64,000 nt of DNA from Xestospongia muta (GCA_963693285.1 OY848917.1:10788192-10852191); one strand, 5' to 3'; shown: positions 11,690 through 26,650, counted from the first letter of the stretch. Numbers and translations: made by a program. Notes: generated by a model not told the origin, from the sequence alone.

Positions 11690-13190
11690 AGTTTTAAGCT
11701 ATTTAGACTACTTTAAGAGTATATTTAAGACAGATAAACTAACTAAACTCTTTAGATCAGCTTATTTAACCAGTTTTCATACTTAATTTCTAATTTTTTT
11801 AACTTTCAAAATGCTCTAAACTGTTGATTTTAGAGTTTTAACCTATTTAGACTACTTTCTCAGTATATTTAAGACAGATCAACTTACTAAACTCTTTAGA
11901 ACAGCTTATTTAACCAGTTTTCATAGTTAATTTATAATCTTTTTTAACTTTCAAAAAGCTCTAAAGAGTTTACTTTAGCTTTTTAACCTATTTAGACTAC
12001 TTTATTAGTATATTCAAGACAGATAAACTTACTAAACTCTTTCGATCAGCTTATTTAACCAGTTTTCACAGTTAATTTCTAATCTTTTTAACTTTCAAAA
12101 AGCTCTAAACAGTTTATTTTGAGTTTTAAGCTATTTAGACTACTTTATTAGTATATTTAAGACAGATAAACTTACTAAACTCTTTAGATCAGCTTATTTA
12201 ACCAGTTTTCATACTTAATTTCTAATTTTTTTAACTTTCAAAATGCTCTAAACTGTTGATTTTAGAGTTTTAACCTATTTAGACTACTTTCTCAGTATAT
12301 TTAAGACAGATCAACTTACTAAACTCTTTAGATCAGCTTATTTAACCAGTTTTCCTAGTTAATTTATAATCTTTTTTAACTTTCAAAAAGCTCTAAAGAG
12401 TTTACTTTAGCTTTTTAACCTATTTAGACTACTTTATTAGTATATTTAAGACAGATAAACTTACTAAACTCTTTAGATCAGCTTATTTAACCAGTTTCAT
12501 ACTTAATTTCTAATCTTTTTTAGCTTTCAAAAAGCTCTAAACAGGTTATTTTAGAGTTTTAAACTATTTAGACTACTTTATTAGTATATTTAAGACAGAT
12601 AAACTTACTAAACTCTTTCGATCAGCTTATTTAACCAGTTTTCACAGTTAATTTCTAATCTTTTTAACTTTCAAAAAGCTCTAAACAGTTTATTTTGAGT
12701 TTTAAGCTATTTAGACTACTTTATTAGTATATTTAAGACAGATAAACTTACTAAACTCTTTAGATCAGCTTATTTAACCAGTTTTCATACTTAATTTCTA
12801 ATTTTTTTAACTTTCAAAATGCTCTAAACTGTTGATTTTAGAGTTTTAACCTATTTAGACTACTTTCTCAGTATATTTAAGACAGATCAACTTACTAAAC
12901 TCTTTAGATCAGCTTATTTAACCAGTTTTCATAGTTAATTTATAATATTTTTTAACTTTCAAAAAGCTCTAAAGAGTTTACTTTAGCTTTTTAACCTATT
13001 TAGACTACTTTATTAGTATATTTAAGACAGATAAACTTACTAAACTCTTTCGATCAGCTTATTTAACCAGTTTTCACAGTTAATTTCTAATCTTTTTAAC
13101 TTTCAAAAAGCTCTAAACAGTTTATTTTGAGTTTTAAGCTATTTAGACTACTTTATTAGTATATTTAAGACAGATAAATTTACTAAACTC
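11690..13190 (+). repeat. 3- and 4-monomer duplications (432 and 576 bp)
   Basis: AAACTGTTGATTTTAGAG occurs at about 11819, 12251 and 12827, giving steps of 432 and 576 bp. The monomer with TTTTGAGTTTTAAGC shows the same two steps in the opposite order (about 12115, 12690 and 13120). The block is an irregular higher-order repeat in which one extra monomer was inserted or lost between copies. Confidence 0.83.
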
Positions 13191-15309
13191 TTTAGATCAA
13201 GTTATTTAACCAGTTTCCATAATTAATTTCTAATTTTTTTTAACTTTCAAAATGTTCTAAACAGTTTATTTTAGAGTTTTAACCTATTTAGTCTACTTTA
13301 TTAGTATATTTAAGATAGATAAACTTACTAAAATCTTTCTATCAGCTTATTTAACCAGTTTTCATAGTTAATTTCTAATCTTTTTTAACTTTCAAAAAGC
13401 TCGAACGAGTTTATTTTCGAGTTTTAAACTATTTAGACTACTTTATTAGTATATTTAAGGGAGATAAACTTACTAAACTCTTTAGATCAGCTTATTTAAC
13501 CAGTTCTCACAGTTAATTTCTAATCTTTTTAAACTTTCAAAAAGCACTAAACAGTTTATTTTAGAGTTTTAAGCTATTTAGACTACTTTATTAGTATATT
13601 TAAGACAGACAAACTAACTAAACTCTTTAGATCAGCTTATTTAACCAGTTTTCATAGTTAATTTCTAATTTTTTTAAATTTAAAAAAGCTCTAAACAGTT
13701 TATTTTAGAGTTTTAACCTATTTAGACTACTTTATTAGTATATTTAAGACAGATAAACTTACTAAACTCTTTAGATCTGCTTATTTAACCAGTTTTCATA
13801 GATAATTTCTAATCTATTTTAAATTTCAAAAAGCTTTAACGAGTTTATTTTAGAGTTTTAACCTATTTAGACCACTTTATTAGTATATTTAAGACAGATA
13901 AACTTACTAAACTCTTTCGATCAGCTTATTTAACCAGTTTTCATACTTATTTTGTAATCTTTTTTAACTTTCTAAAAGCTCTAAACAGTTTATTTTAGAG
14001 TTTATCCTATTTTCTACTTTATTAGTATATTTAAGACAGATAAACCTACTAAACTCTTTCGATCAGCTTATTTAACCAGTTTTCATACTTAATTTCTAAT
14101 CTTTTTTAACTTTCAAAAAGCTCTATCGAGTTTATTTTAGAGTTTTAACCTATTTAGACCATTTTATTAGTATATTTAAGACAGATAAACTTACTAAACT
14201 CTTTAGATCAGCTTATTTAACCAGTTTTCATAGTTAATTTCTAATCTTTTTTAGCTTTCAAAAAGCTCTAAACTGTTTATTTTAGCTTTTTAACCTATTT
14301 AGACTACTTTATTAGTATATTTAAGACAGATAAACTTACTAAACTCTTTCGATGAGCTTATTTAACTAGTTTTTACAGTTAATTTCTAATCTTTTTTAAC
14401 TTTCAAAAAACTCTAAAAAGTTTATTTTAGAGTTTTAAACTATTTAGACTACTTTATTAGTATATTTAAGACAGATAAACTTACTAAACTCTTTCGATCT
14501 GCTTATTTAACCTGTTTCACACTTAATTTCTAATCTTTTTTAACTTTAAGAAATCTCTAAACAGTTTATTTTAGAGTTTTAACTTATTTAGACTACTTTA
14601 TTAGTATATTTAAGACAGATAAACCTATTAAACATTTTAGATTAGCTTATTTAACCAGTTTTCACAGTTAATTTCTAATCTTTTTAAACTTTGAAAATGC
14701 TCTAAACAGTTTATTTTAGAGATTTAACCTATTTCGACTACATTATTAGTATGTTTAAGACAGATAAAATTCCTATACTCTTTAGATCAGCTTATTTAAC
14801 CAGTTTTCATACTTAATTTTTAATCTTTTTTAACTTTCAAAAAGCTCTAAACAGTTTATTTTAGAGTTTTAACATATTTAGACTACTTTATTAGTATATT
14901 TAAGACAGATAAACTTACTAAACTCTTTCGATCAGCTTAATTAACCAGTTTTCATACTTAATTTCTAATCTTTTTTTTACTTTCAAAAAGCTCTAAACAG
15001 TTTATTTTAGAGATTTAACTTATTTAGACTACTTTATTAGTATATTTAAGACATATAAACTTACTAAACTCTTTAGATCAGCTTATTTAACCTGATTTCG
15101 TAGTTATTTGTAATCTTTTTTAAATTTCAAAAAGATCTAAACAGTTTATTTTAAAGTTTTAACCTATTTAGACTACTTTATTAGTATATTTAAGACAGAT
15201 ATACCTATTAAACTCTTTACATCACCTTATTAACCAGTTTTCATAGTTAATTTCTATTTTTTTTTAACTTTCAAAATGCTCTAAACAGTTTATTTTAGAG
15301 ATTTAACCT

Positions 15310-16300
15310 ATTTAGAATACTTTATTATTATATTTAAGACAGATAAACTTGCTAAACTCTTTATACCAGGTTATTTAACCAGTTTTCACAGTTAATTTCT
15401 AATTTTTTTTAACTTTCAAAAAGCTCTAAACTCTTTATTTTAGTCTTTTAACCTATTCAGACTACTTTATTAGTTTATTTAAGACAGATAACTTACTAAA
15501 CTCTTTCAATCTGCTTATTTAACCAGTTTTCATAATTAATTTCTAATCTTTTTAAACTTTCAAAATGCTCTAAACAGTTTATTTTAGCGATTTAACCTCT
15601 TTCGACTACTTTATTAGTATATTTAAACAGATAATCTTACTCTACTCTTCAGATCAGCTTATTTAACCAGTTTTCATACTTAATTTCTAATTTTTTTAAC
15701 CTTCAAAAAGCTTTAAACAGTTTATTTTAGAGTTTTAACCTTTTTAGACTACTTTATTAATATATTTAAGACAGATAAACTTACTAAACTCTTTCAATCA
15801 GCTTATTTTACCAGTTTCATACTTAATTTCTAATCTTTTTTAACTTTCAAAAAGCTCTAAAAAGTTTATTTTAGTGATTTAACTTATTTAGACTACTTTA
15901 TTAGTATATTTAAGACAGATAAACTTACTAAACTCTTTAGATTAGCTTATTTAACCAGATTTCGTAGTTAATTTCTAATCTTTTTTAATTTTCTAAAAGA
16001 TCTAAACAGTTTATTTTAGAGTTTTAACCTATTTAGAATACTTTATTATTATATTTAAGACAGATAAACTTGCTAAACTCTTTATACCAGGTTATTTAAC
16101 CAGTTTTCACAGTTAATTTCTAATTTTTTTTAACTTTCAAAAAGCTCTAAACTCTTTATTTTAGTCTTTTAACCTATTCAGACTACTTTATTAGTTTATT
16201 TAAGACAGATAACTTACTAAAATCTTTCAATCTCCTTATTTAACCAGTTTTCATAATTAATTTCTAATCTTTTTAAACTTTAAATATGCTCTAAACAGTT
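15310..16300 (+). repeat. 5-monomer (721 bp) duplication
   Basis: TTTAGAATACTTTATTATTA occurs at 15311 and 16032, followed in both by TTGCTAAAC and TTATACCAGGTTATTTAACC. Copy 2 diverges near 16,280, where it jumps to a monomer with TTTTTAGACTACTTTATTAA. Confidence 0.83.
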
Positions 16301-19300
16301 TATTTTAGAGTTTTAACCTTTTTAGACTACTTTATTAATATATTTAAGAGAGATAAACTTACTAAACTCTTTCAATCAGCTTATTTTACCAGTTTCATAC
16401 TTAATTTCTAATCTTTTTTAACTTTCAAAAAGCTCTAAAAAGTTTATTTTAGTGATTTAACTTATTTAGACTACTTTATTAGTATATTTAAGACAGATAA
16501 ACTTACTAAACTCTTTAGATTAGCTTATTTAACCAGATTTCGTAGTTAATTTCTAATCTTTTTTAATTTTCTAAAAGATCTAAACAGTTTATTTTAGAGT
16601 TTTAACCTATTTAGACTACTTTATTAGTATATTTAAGACAGATATACCTATAAAACTCTTTAGATCAGCTTATTAACAAGTTTTCATTGTTAATTTCTAA
16701 TCTTTTTTAACTTTCAAAATGCTATAAACAGTTTATTTTAGAGTTTTAACCTATTTAGACTACTTTATTAGTATATTTAAGACCGATAAACTTACTAAAC
16801 TCTTTCTATCAGATTATTCAACCAGTTTTCATAGTTAATTTCTAATCTTTTTTAACTTTCAAAAAGCTCTAAACGGTTTATTTTAGAATTTAAACTGTTT
16901 AGATTACTTTATTATTATATTTAAGACAAATAAACCTCTTAAATATTTTAGATTAGCTTATTTAACCAGTTTTCACAGTTAATTTCTAATCTTTTTTAAC
17001 TTTCAAAAAAGTCTAAACAGTTTATTTTAGAGTTTCAACCTATTTAGACTACTTTATTAGTATATTTAACACAGATAAACTTACTAAACTCTTTAGATGA
17101 GCTTATTTAACCAGTTTTCATAGTAATTTCTAATCTTTTTTAACTTTCAAAAAGCTCTAAACTGTTTATTTTAGAGTTTTAACCTATTTAGACTACTTTA
17201 TTAGTATATTTAAGACAGATAAACTTACTAAACTCTTTCTATCAGCTTATTTAACCAGTTTTAATAGTTAATTTCTAATATTTTATAACTTTCAAAAAGC
17301 TCTAAACAGTTTATTTTAGAGTTTTAAACTATTTAGACTACTTTATTAGTATATTTAATACAGATAAACTTACTAAACTCTTTCGATCTGCTTTTTAACC
17401 AGTTTTCACACTTAATTTCTAAACTTTCTTAACTTTAAAAAAGCTCTAAACACTTTATTTTCGAGTTTTAACTTATTTAGACTACTTTATAAGTATATAT
17501 AAGACAGATAAACTTATAAACTATTTCCATCAGCTTATTTAACCAGTTTTTATAGTTAATTTCTAATCATTTTTAACTTTCAAAAAGCTCTAAACAGTTT
17601 ATTTTAGAGTTTTAACATATTTAGACTACTTCATTAGTATATTTAAGACAGATAAACTTACTAAACTCTTTCGATCAGATTATTTAACCAGTTTTCATAC
17701 TTAATTTCTAATCTTTTTTAACTTTCAAAAAGCTCTAAACAGTTTATATTAGAGTTTAAACTATTTAGATTAATTTATTAGTATATTTAAGACAGATAAA
17801 CCTATTAAACATTTTAGATTAGCTTATTTAACCAGTTTTCACAGTTAATTTCTAATCTTTTTTAACTTTCAAAATGCTCTAAACAGTTTATTTTAGCGAT
17901 TTAACCTCTTTCGACTACTTTATTAGTATATTTAAACAGATAATCTTACTCTACTCTTCAGATCAGCTTATTTAACCAGTTTTCATACTTAATTTCTAAT
18001 TTTTTTAGCCTTCAAAAAGCTCTAAACAGTTTATTTTAGAGTTTTAACCTTTTTAGACTACTTTATTAATATATTTAAGACAGATAAACTTACTAAACTC
18101 TTTCAATCAGCTTATTTTACCAGTTTCATACTTAATTTCTAATTTTTTTAACTTTCAAAAAGCTCTAAAAAGTTTATTTTAGTGATTTAACTTATTTAGA
18201 CTACTTTATTAGTATATTTAAGACAGATAAACTTACTAAACTCTTTAGATTAGCTTATTTAACCAGATTTCGTAGTTAATTTCTAATCTTTTTTAATTTT
18301 CTAAACGATCTAAACAGTTTATTTTAGAGTTTTAACCTATTTAGACTACTTTATTAGTATATTTAAGACAGATATACCTATAAAACTCTTTAGATCAGCT
18401 TATTAACAAGTTTTCATTGTTAATTTCTAATCTTTTTTAACTTTCAAAATGCTATGAACAGTTTATTTTAGAGTTTTAACCTATTTAGACTACTTTATTA
18501 GTATATTTAAGACCGATAAACTTACTAAACTCTTTCTATCAGATTATTTAACCAGTTTTCATAGTTAATTTCTAATCTTTTTTAACTTTCAAAAAGCTCT
18601 AAACAGTTTATTTTAGAATTTAAACTGTTTAGATTACTTTATTATTATATTTAAGACAAATAAACCTCTTAAATATTTTAGATTAGCTTATTTAACCAGT
18701 TTTCACAGTTAATTTCTAATCTTTTTTAACTTTCAAAAAAGTCTAAACAGTTTATTTTAGAGTTTCAACCTATTTAGACTACTTTATTAGTATATTTAAC
18801 ACAGATAAACTTACTAAACTCTTTAGATGAGCTTATTTAACCAGTTTTCATAGTAATTTCTAATCTTTTTTAACTTTCAAAAAGCTCTAAACTGTTTATT
18901 TTAGAGTTTTAACCTATTTAGACTACTTTATTAGTATATTTAAGACAGATAAACTTACTAAACTCTTTCTATCAGCTTATTTAACCAGTTTTCATAGTTC
19001 ATTTCTAATATTTTATAACTTTCAAAAAGCTCTAAACAGTTTATTTTAGAGTTTTAAACTATTTAGACTACTTTATTAGTATATTTAATACAGATAAACT
19101 TACTAAACTCTTTCGATCTGCTTTTTAACCAGTTTTCACACTTAATTTCTAAACTTTCTTAACTTTAAAAAAGCTCTAAACACTTTATTTTCGAGTTTTA
19201 ACTTATTTAGACTACTTTATTAGTATATATAAGACAGATGAACTTATAAACTATTTCCATCAGCTTATTTAACCAGTTTTCATAGTTAATTTCTAATCAT

Positions 19301-19370
19301 TTTTAACTTTCAAAAAGCTCTAAACTGTTTATTTTAGAGTTTTAACATATTTAGACTACTTCATTAGTAT
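15561..19370 (+). repeat. 12-monomer (1,730 bp) duplication with a 4-monomer difference
   Basis: TTCGTAG-bearing monomers lie at 15961, 16539 and 18269, and GACCGATAAA at 16781 and 18511 (1,730 bp apart). Upstream, CAAAATGCTC with TTTAGCGATTTAACC lies at 15561 and 17870, 2,309 bp apart, which is 1,730 plus 579 bp. So the left copy carries four extra monomers. Similarity runs to about 17,640 and 19,370 and then stops. Other shared markers include AATTTAAACTGTTTAG and TATATAAGACAG. Confidence 0.86.
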
Positions 19371-21059
19371 ATTTAAGACATATAAACTTACTATACTCTT
19401 TAGATCAGCTTATTTAACCAGTTTTCATACTTAATTTCTAAACTTTTTTAACTTTCAAAAAGCTCTAAACAGTTTCTTTTAGAGTTTTAACATATTTAGA
19501 CTACTTTATTAGTATATTTAAGACAGATAAACTTACTAAACTCTTTCGATTAGCTTATTTAACCAGTTTTCATACTTAATTTCTAATCTTTTTTAACTTT
19601 CAAAAAGCTCTAAACACTTTATTTTAGAAATTTAACTTATTTAGACTACTTTATTAGTATATTTAAGACAGATAAACTTACTAAACTCTTTAGAACAGCT
19701 TATTTAACCAGATTTCGTAGTTAATTTCTAATCATTTTTAACTTCAAAAAAAATCTAAACAGTTTATTTTAGAGTTTTAACCATTTTAGACTACTTTATT
19801 AGTATATTTAAGACAGATATACCTATTAAACTCTTTAGATCAGCTTATTAACAAGTCTTCATAGTTAATTTCTAATCATTTTAACTTTCAAAAAGCTCTA
19901 AACAGTTTATTTTAGAGATTTAACTTATTTAGACTACTTTATTAGTATATTTAAGACAGATAAACTTACTAAACTCTTTAGATCAGCTTATTTAACCAGA
20001 TTTCGTAGTTAATTTCTAATCTTTTTTTAACTTTCAAAAAGATCTAAACAGTTTTTTTTAGAGTTTTAACCTATTTAGATTACTTTATTAGTATATTTAA
20101 GACAGATATACCTATTAAACTCTTTAGATCAGCTTTTCAACCAGTTTTCATAGTTAATTTCTAATCTTTTTTAACTTTCAAAATGCTCTAAACAGTTTAT
20201 TTTAGAGATTTAACCTGTTTCGACTACTTTAATAGTATATTTAAGACAGATAAACTTACTATACTCTTTAGATCAGCTTATTTAACCAGTATTCATACTT
20301 AATTTCTAAACTTTTTAACTTTCAAAAAGCTCTAAACAGTTTATTTTACAGTTTTAACCTATTTAGACTACTTTATTAGTATATTTAAGACAGATAAACT
20401 TACTAAACTCTTTCGATTAGCTTATTTAACTAGTTTGTATAGTTAATTTCTAATCTTTTTTAAGTTTCAAAAAGCTCTAAACAGTTTATTTTAGATTTTT
20501 AAACTATTTAGTCTATATTATTAGTATATTTAATACAGATAAACTTACTAAACTCTTTCGATCTGCTTATTTAACCAGTTTTCACACTTAATTTCTAATC
20601 TTTTTTAACATTAATAAAGCTCTAAACAGTTTATTTTCGAGTTTTAACTTATTTAGACTACTTTATTAGTATATTTAAGACAGATAAACTTACTAAACTC
20701 TTTCGATCAGCTTATTTAACCAGTTTTCATACTTAATTTCTAATCTATTTTAACTTTCAAAAAGCTTTAAACAGTCTATTTTCGAGTTTAAACTATTTAT
20801 ATTACTTTATTCGTATATTTAAGACAGATAGACCTATTAAACATTTTAGATTAGCTTATTTAACCAGTTTTCACAGTTAATTTCAATCTTTTTTAACGTT
20901 CAAAAAGGTCTAAACAGTTTATTTCAGAGTTTTAACCTATTTAGACTACTTTATTAGTATATTTAACACAGATAAACTTACTAAACTCTTTCGATCAGCT
21001 TATTTAACCAGTTTTCATAGTTAATTTCTAATCTTTTTTAACTTTCAAAAAGCTCTAAA

Positions 21060-22640
21060 CAGTTTATTTTAGAGTTTTCAACTATTTTGACTACTTTATT
21101 AGTATATTTAAGACAGACAAACTTACTAAACTCTTTCGATCAGCTTATTTAACCAGTTTTCCTAGTTAATTTCTAATCTTTTTTAACTTTCAAAAAGGTC
21201 TAAACAGTTTATTATAGAGTTTTAACCTATTTCGACTACTTTATTAGTATATTTAAGACTGATAAACTTACTAAACTCTTTCGATCAGCTTATTTAACTA
21301 GGTTTCATAGTTAATTTCTATTCTTTTTTAACTTTCAAAAAGCTCTAAACAGTCTATTTTAGAGTATAAACTATTTAGATTGATTTATTATTATATTTAA
21401 GACAGATAGACCTATTAAACATTTTAGATTAGCTTATTTAACCAGTTTTCACAGTTAATTTCAATCTTTTTTAACCTTCAAAAAGGTCTAAACAGTTTAT
21501 TTTAGAGTTTTAACCAATTTAGACTACTTTATTAGTATATTTAACACAGATAAACTTATAAACTCTTTAGATGAGCTTACTTAACCCGTTTTCATACTAA
21601 TTTCTAATCTTTTTTAACTTTCAAAAAGCTCTAAAGAGATTATTTTAGAGTTTTAACCTATTTAGACTACTTTCTTAGTATATTTAAGACAGATAAACTT
21701 ACTAAACTCTTTCGATCAGCTTAGTTAACCAGTTTTCATAGTTAATTTCTAATCTTTTTTAACTTTGAAAAAGCTCTAAACAGTTTATTTTAGAGTTTTA
21801 AACTATTTTGATTATTTTATTAGTATATTTAAGACAGACAAACTTACTAAACTCTTTCAATCTACTTATTTAACCAGTTTTCCTAGTTAATTTCTAATCT
21901 TTTTTAACTTTCAAAAAGCTCTAAACAGTTTATTTTAGAGTTTTCAACTATTTTGACTACTTTATTAGTATATTTAAGACAGACAAACTTACTAAACTCT
22001 TTCGATCAGCTTATTTAACCAGTTTTCCTAGTTAATTTCTAATCTTTTTTAACTTTCAAAAAGGTCTAAACAGTTTATTTTAGAGTTTTAACCTATTTCG
22101 ACTACTTTATTAGTATATTTAAGACTGATAAACTTACTAAACTCTTTCGATCAGCTTATTTAACTAGGTTTCATAGTTAACTTCTATTCTTTTTTAACTT
22201 TCAAAAAGCTCTAAACAGTCTATTTTAGAGTATAAACTATTTAGATTGATTTATTATTATATTTAAGACAGATAGACCTATTAAACATTTTAGATTAGCT
22301 TATTTAACCAGTTTTCACAGTTAATTTCAATCTTTTTAACCTTCAAAAAGGTCTAAACAGTTTATTTTAGAGTTTTAACCAATTTAGACTACTTTATTAG
22401 TATATTTAACACAGATAAACTTATAAACTCTTTAGATGAGCTTACTTAACCCGTTTTCATACTAATTTCTAATCTTTTTTAACTTTCAAAAAGCTCTAAA
22501 GAGATTATTTTAGAGTTTTAACCTATTTAGACTACTTTCTTAGTATATTTAAGACAGATAAACTTACTAAACTCTTTCGATCAGCTTAGTTAACCAGTTT
22601 TCATAGTTAATTTCTAATCTTTTTTAACTTTGAAAAAGAT
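21060..22640 (+). repeat. 6-monomer (866 bp) tandem duplication
   Basis: AGAGTTTTCAACTATTTTG occurs at 21071 and 21937. Linked variants in both copies include TTTTCCTAG, TAACTAGGTTTCATAG, GAGTATAAAC, GATTGATTTATTATTA and CCCGTTTTCATAC. Copy 2 ends near 22,640, where GAAAAAGATC replaces GAAAAAGCTC. Confidence 0.86.
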
Positions 22641-25369
22641 CTAAACAGTTTATTTTAGAGTTTTAACCTATTTCAACTACTTTATTAGTATATTTAAGAT
22701 AGATGAACTTACTAAACTCTTTCAATCAGCTTATTTAACCAGTTTTCATAGTTAATTTCTAATATTTTTAACTTTCAAAAAGGTCTAACGAGTTTATTTT
22801 AGAGTTAACCTATTTAGACCATTGTATTAGTATTTTTAAGACAGATAAACTTACTAAACTCTTTCGATCAGCTTATTTAAACAGTTTTCATAGTTAATTT
22901 CTAATCTTTTTTAACTTTCAAAAAGATCTAAAGAGTCATTTTTAATTTTTAACCTATTTAGACTACTTTTTTAGTGTATTTAAGACAGATAAACTTACTA
23001 AACTCTTTACATCAGCTTATATAACCAATTTTCATAGTTAATTTCTAATTTTTTTAATTTTCAAAAAGCTCTAAACTCTTTATTTTAGGGATTTAACTTA
23101 TTTAGACTACTTTATTAGTATATTTAAGACAGACAAACTTACTAAACTCTTTAGATCAGCTTATTTAACCAGATTTCTTAGTTAATTTCTAATCTTTTTT
23201 AACTTTCAAAAAGCTCTAAACGGTTTATTTTAGAGTTTTAACATATTTAGACTACTTATTAGTATATTAAAGACAGATAAACTTACTAAACTCTTTCTAT
23301 CAGCTTATTTAACTAGTTTTCATGCTTAATTTCTAATCTTTTTTAATTTAAAAAAGGTCTAAACAGTTTATTTTAGAGTTTTAACATAATTAGACTACTT
23401 TATTAGTATATTTAAGACAGATAATCTTACTAAACTCTTTAGATCACCTTATTTAATCAGATTTCGTACTTAATTTCTAATCTTTTTTAACTTTCAAAAA
23501 GATCTAAACAGTTTAGTTTAGAGTTTTAACCTATTTAGACTACTTTATTAGTATATTTAAGACAGGTATACATATTAAACTCTTTAGATCAGCTTATTAA
23601 CTAGTTTTCATAGTTAATTTCTAATCTTTTTTAACTTTCAAAATGCTCTAAACAGTTTATTTTAGAGTTTTAACCTATTTAGACTACTTTATCAGTATAT
23701 TTAAGACAGATAAACTTACTATACTCTTTAGATTAGCGTATTTAACCAGTTTCACAGTTAATTTCTAATCTTTTTTAACTTTCAAAAAGCTCTAAACTCT
23801 TTATTTTAGTCTTTTAATCTATTTAGGCTACTTTATTAGTATATTTAAGACAGAAAAACTTACTAAACTCTTTAGATCAGCTTATTATCCAGTTTTCACA
23901 CTTAATTTCTAATCTTTTTTAACTTTCAAAATGCTCTAAACTCTTTATTTTAGTCTTTTAATCTATTTTGACTACTTTATTAGTATATTTAAGACAGATA
24001 AACTTGCTAAACTCTGTATACCAGTTTATTTAACCAGTTTCACAGTTAATTTCTAATTTTTTTTAACTTTCAAAAAGCTCTAAACTCTTTAGTTTAGTCT
24101 TTTAACCTATTTAGACTACTTCATTACTATATTTAAGACAGATAAACTTACTAAACTCTTTCAATCTGCTTATTTAACCAGTTTTCATAGTTAATTTCTA
24201 ATCTTTTTAAACTTTCAAAATGCTCTAAACACTTTATTTTAGAGATTTAACCTATTTCGACTACTTTATTAGTATATTTAAGACAGATAAACTTACTATA
24301 CTCTTTAGATCAGCTTATTTAACCAGTTTTCATACTTAATTTCTAAACTTTTTTAACTTTCAAAAAGCTCTAAACAGTTTATTTTAGAGTTTTAACTTAT
24401 TTAGACTACTTTATTAGTATATTTAAGACAGATAAACTTACTAAACTCTTCAAAACAGCTTATTTAACCAGATTTCGTAGTTAATTTCTAATCTTTTTAA
24501 CTTTCAAAAAAATATAAACAGTTTATTTTAGAGTTTTAACCTATTTAGACTACTTTATTAGTATATTTAAGAGAGATAAAATTACTAAACTCTTTCGATC
24601 AGCTTATTTAACCAGTTTTCATACTTAATTTCTAATCTTTTTTAACTTTCAAAAATCTAAAAAGTTTATTTTAGATTTTTAAACTATTTAGACTACATTA
24701 TTAGTATATTTAATACAGATAAACCTACTAAACTCTTTCGATATGCTTATTTAACCAGTTTCACACTTAATTTCTAATCTTTTTTAACTTTAAAAAAGCT
24801 CTAAACAGTTTATTTTCGAGTTTTAACTTATTTAGACTACTTTATTAGTATATTTAAGACAGATAAACTTACTAAGCTATTCCATCAGCTTATTTAACCA
24901 ATTTTCATAGTTAATTTCTAATCTTTTTTAACTTTCAAAAAGCTCTAAACAGTTTATTTTAGGGATTTAACTTATTTAGACTACTTTATTAGTATATTTA
25001 AGACAGATAAACTTACTAAACTCTTTAGATCAGCTTATTTAACGAGATTTCGTAGTTAATTTCTAATCTTTTTAACTTTCAAAAAGCTCTAAACAGTCTA
25101 TTTTAGAGATTTCACCTATTTCGACTACTTTATTAGTATATTTAAGACAGATAAACTTACTAAACTCTTTCGATCAGCTTATTTAACCAGTTTTCTTACT
25201 TAATTTCTAACCTTTTTTAACTTTCAAAAGGTCTAAACAGTTTATTTTAGAGTTTTAACATAATTAGACTACTTTATTAGTATATTTAAGACAGATAAAC
25301 TTACTAAACTGTTTCGATCAGATTATTTAAAGAGTTTTCATACTTAATTTCTAATCTTTTTTAAATTTC

Positions 25370-26650
25370 AAAAAACCTCTAAACAGTTTATTTTAGAGAT
25401 TTAACTTATTTAGACTATTTTATTAGTATATTTAAGACAGATAATCTTACTAAACTCTTTAGATCACCTTATTCAATCAGATTTCGTAGTTATTTTCTAA
25501 TCTTTTTAACTTTCAAAAAGCTCTAAACACTTTATTTTTGATTCTTAACATATTTAGACTACTTTATTAGTATATTTAAGACAGATAAATTTACTAAACT
25601 CTTTAGATCAGCTTATTTAATCAGTTTTCACAGTTAATTTCTAATCTTTTTTAACTTTCAAATAGCTCTAAACTCTTTATTTTAGAGTTTTTACCTATTT
25701 AGACTACTTTATTAGTATATTTAAGCCGGATAAACTTACTAAACTCTTTAGATCAGCTTATTTAACCAGTTTTCACAGTTAATTTCTAATCTTTCTTAAC
25801 TTTTAAAAAGCTCTAAACACTTTATTTTAGTCTTTTCACCTATTTTGAATACTTTATTAGTATATTTAAGACAGATAAACTAACTAAACTCTTTAGATCA
25901 GCTTATTTAACCAGTTTTCACAGTTAATTTCTAATCTTTTTTAACTTTCAAAAAACCTCTAAACAGTTTATTTTAGAGATTTAACTTATTTAGACTATTT
26001 TATTAGTATATTTAAGACAGATAATCTTACTAAACTCTTTAGATCACCTTATTCAATCAGATTTCGTAGTTATTTTCTAATCTTTTTAACTTTCAAAAAG
26101 ATCTAAACAGTTTATTTTAGAGTTTTAACCTATTTAGACTACTTTATTAGTATATTTAAGACAGATAAAATTACTAAACTCTTTAGATCAGCTTATTTAA
26201 CTAGTTTTCACAGTTAATTTCTAATCTTTTTTAACTTTCAAAAAGCTCTAAACACTTTATTTTTGATTCTTAACCTATTTAGACTACTTTATTAGTATAT
26301 TTAAGACAGATAAACTTACTAAACTCTTTAGATCAGCTTATTTAATCAGTTTTCACAGTTAATTTCTAATCTTTTTTAACTTTCAAATAGCTCTAAACTC
26401 TTTATTTTAGAGTTTTTACCTATTTAGACTACTTTATTAGTATATTTAAGCCGGATAAACTTACTAAACTCTTTAGATCAGCTTATTTAACCAGTTTTCA
26501 CAGTTAATTTCTAATCTTTCTTAACTTTTAAAAAGCTCTAAACACTTTATTTTAGTCTTTTCACCTATTTTGAATACTTTATTAGTATATTTAAGACAGA
26601 TAAACTAACTAAACTCTTTAGATCAGCTTATTTAACCAGTTTTCACAGTT
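25370..26650 (+). repeat. 4- and 5-monomer duplications (580 and 725 bp)
   Basis: AAAAACCTCT occurs at 25371 and 25951 (580 bp). The following markers, such as TTTTTGATTCTTAAC at about 25531 and 26256 and TAAGCCGGATAAAC, are 725 bp apart. The second copy therefore has one extra monomer inserted near 26,100. This block lies at the domain II/III transition. Confidence 0.83.

Larger units (their letters stand above)
7000..25300 (+). repeat. Satellite domain II: CAGTTTATTTTAG monomers
   Basis: Most monomers begin CAGTTTATTTTAGAG. The position before GATC varies between TTTCGATC and TTTAGATC, and the segment after CCAGTTTT varies between CATAGTT, CATACTT and CACAGTT. Local 3-, 4-, 5-, 6- and 12-monomer duplications are present. 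Common companion variants are TTTAGCTTTTTAACC, TTTTGAGTTTTAA and CAGATTTCGTAG. The boundary at about 25.3 kb is placed where TTCGATC monomers stop (last ones near 25.19 and 25.31 kb). Boundaries are transitions, not sharp breaks. Confidence 0.72.

Noticed and set aside
1..25300. CENP-B box in TTTCGATCAGC monomers
   Set aside because: Only the TTCG part is present. The required A and the CGGG end of NTTCGNNNNANNCGGGN are absent in the units I read.
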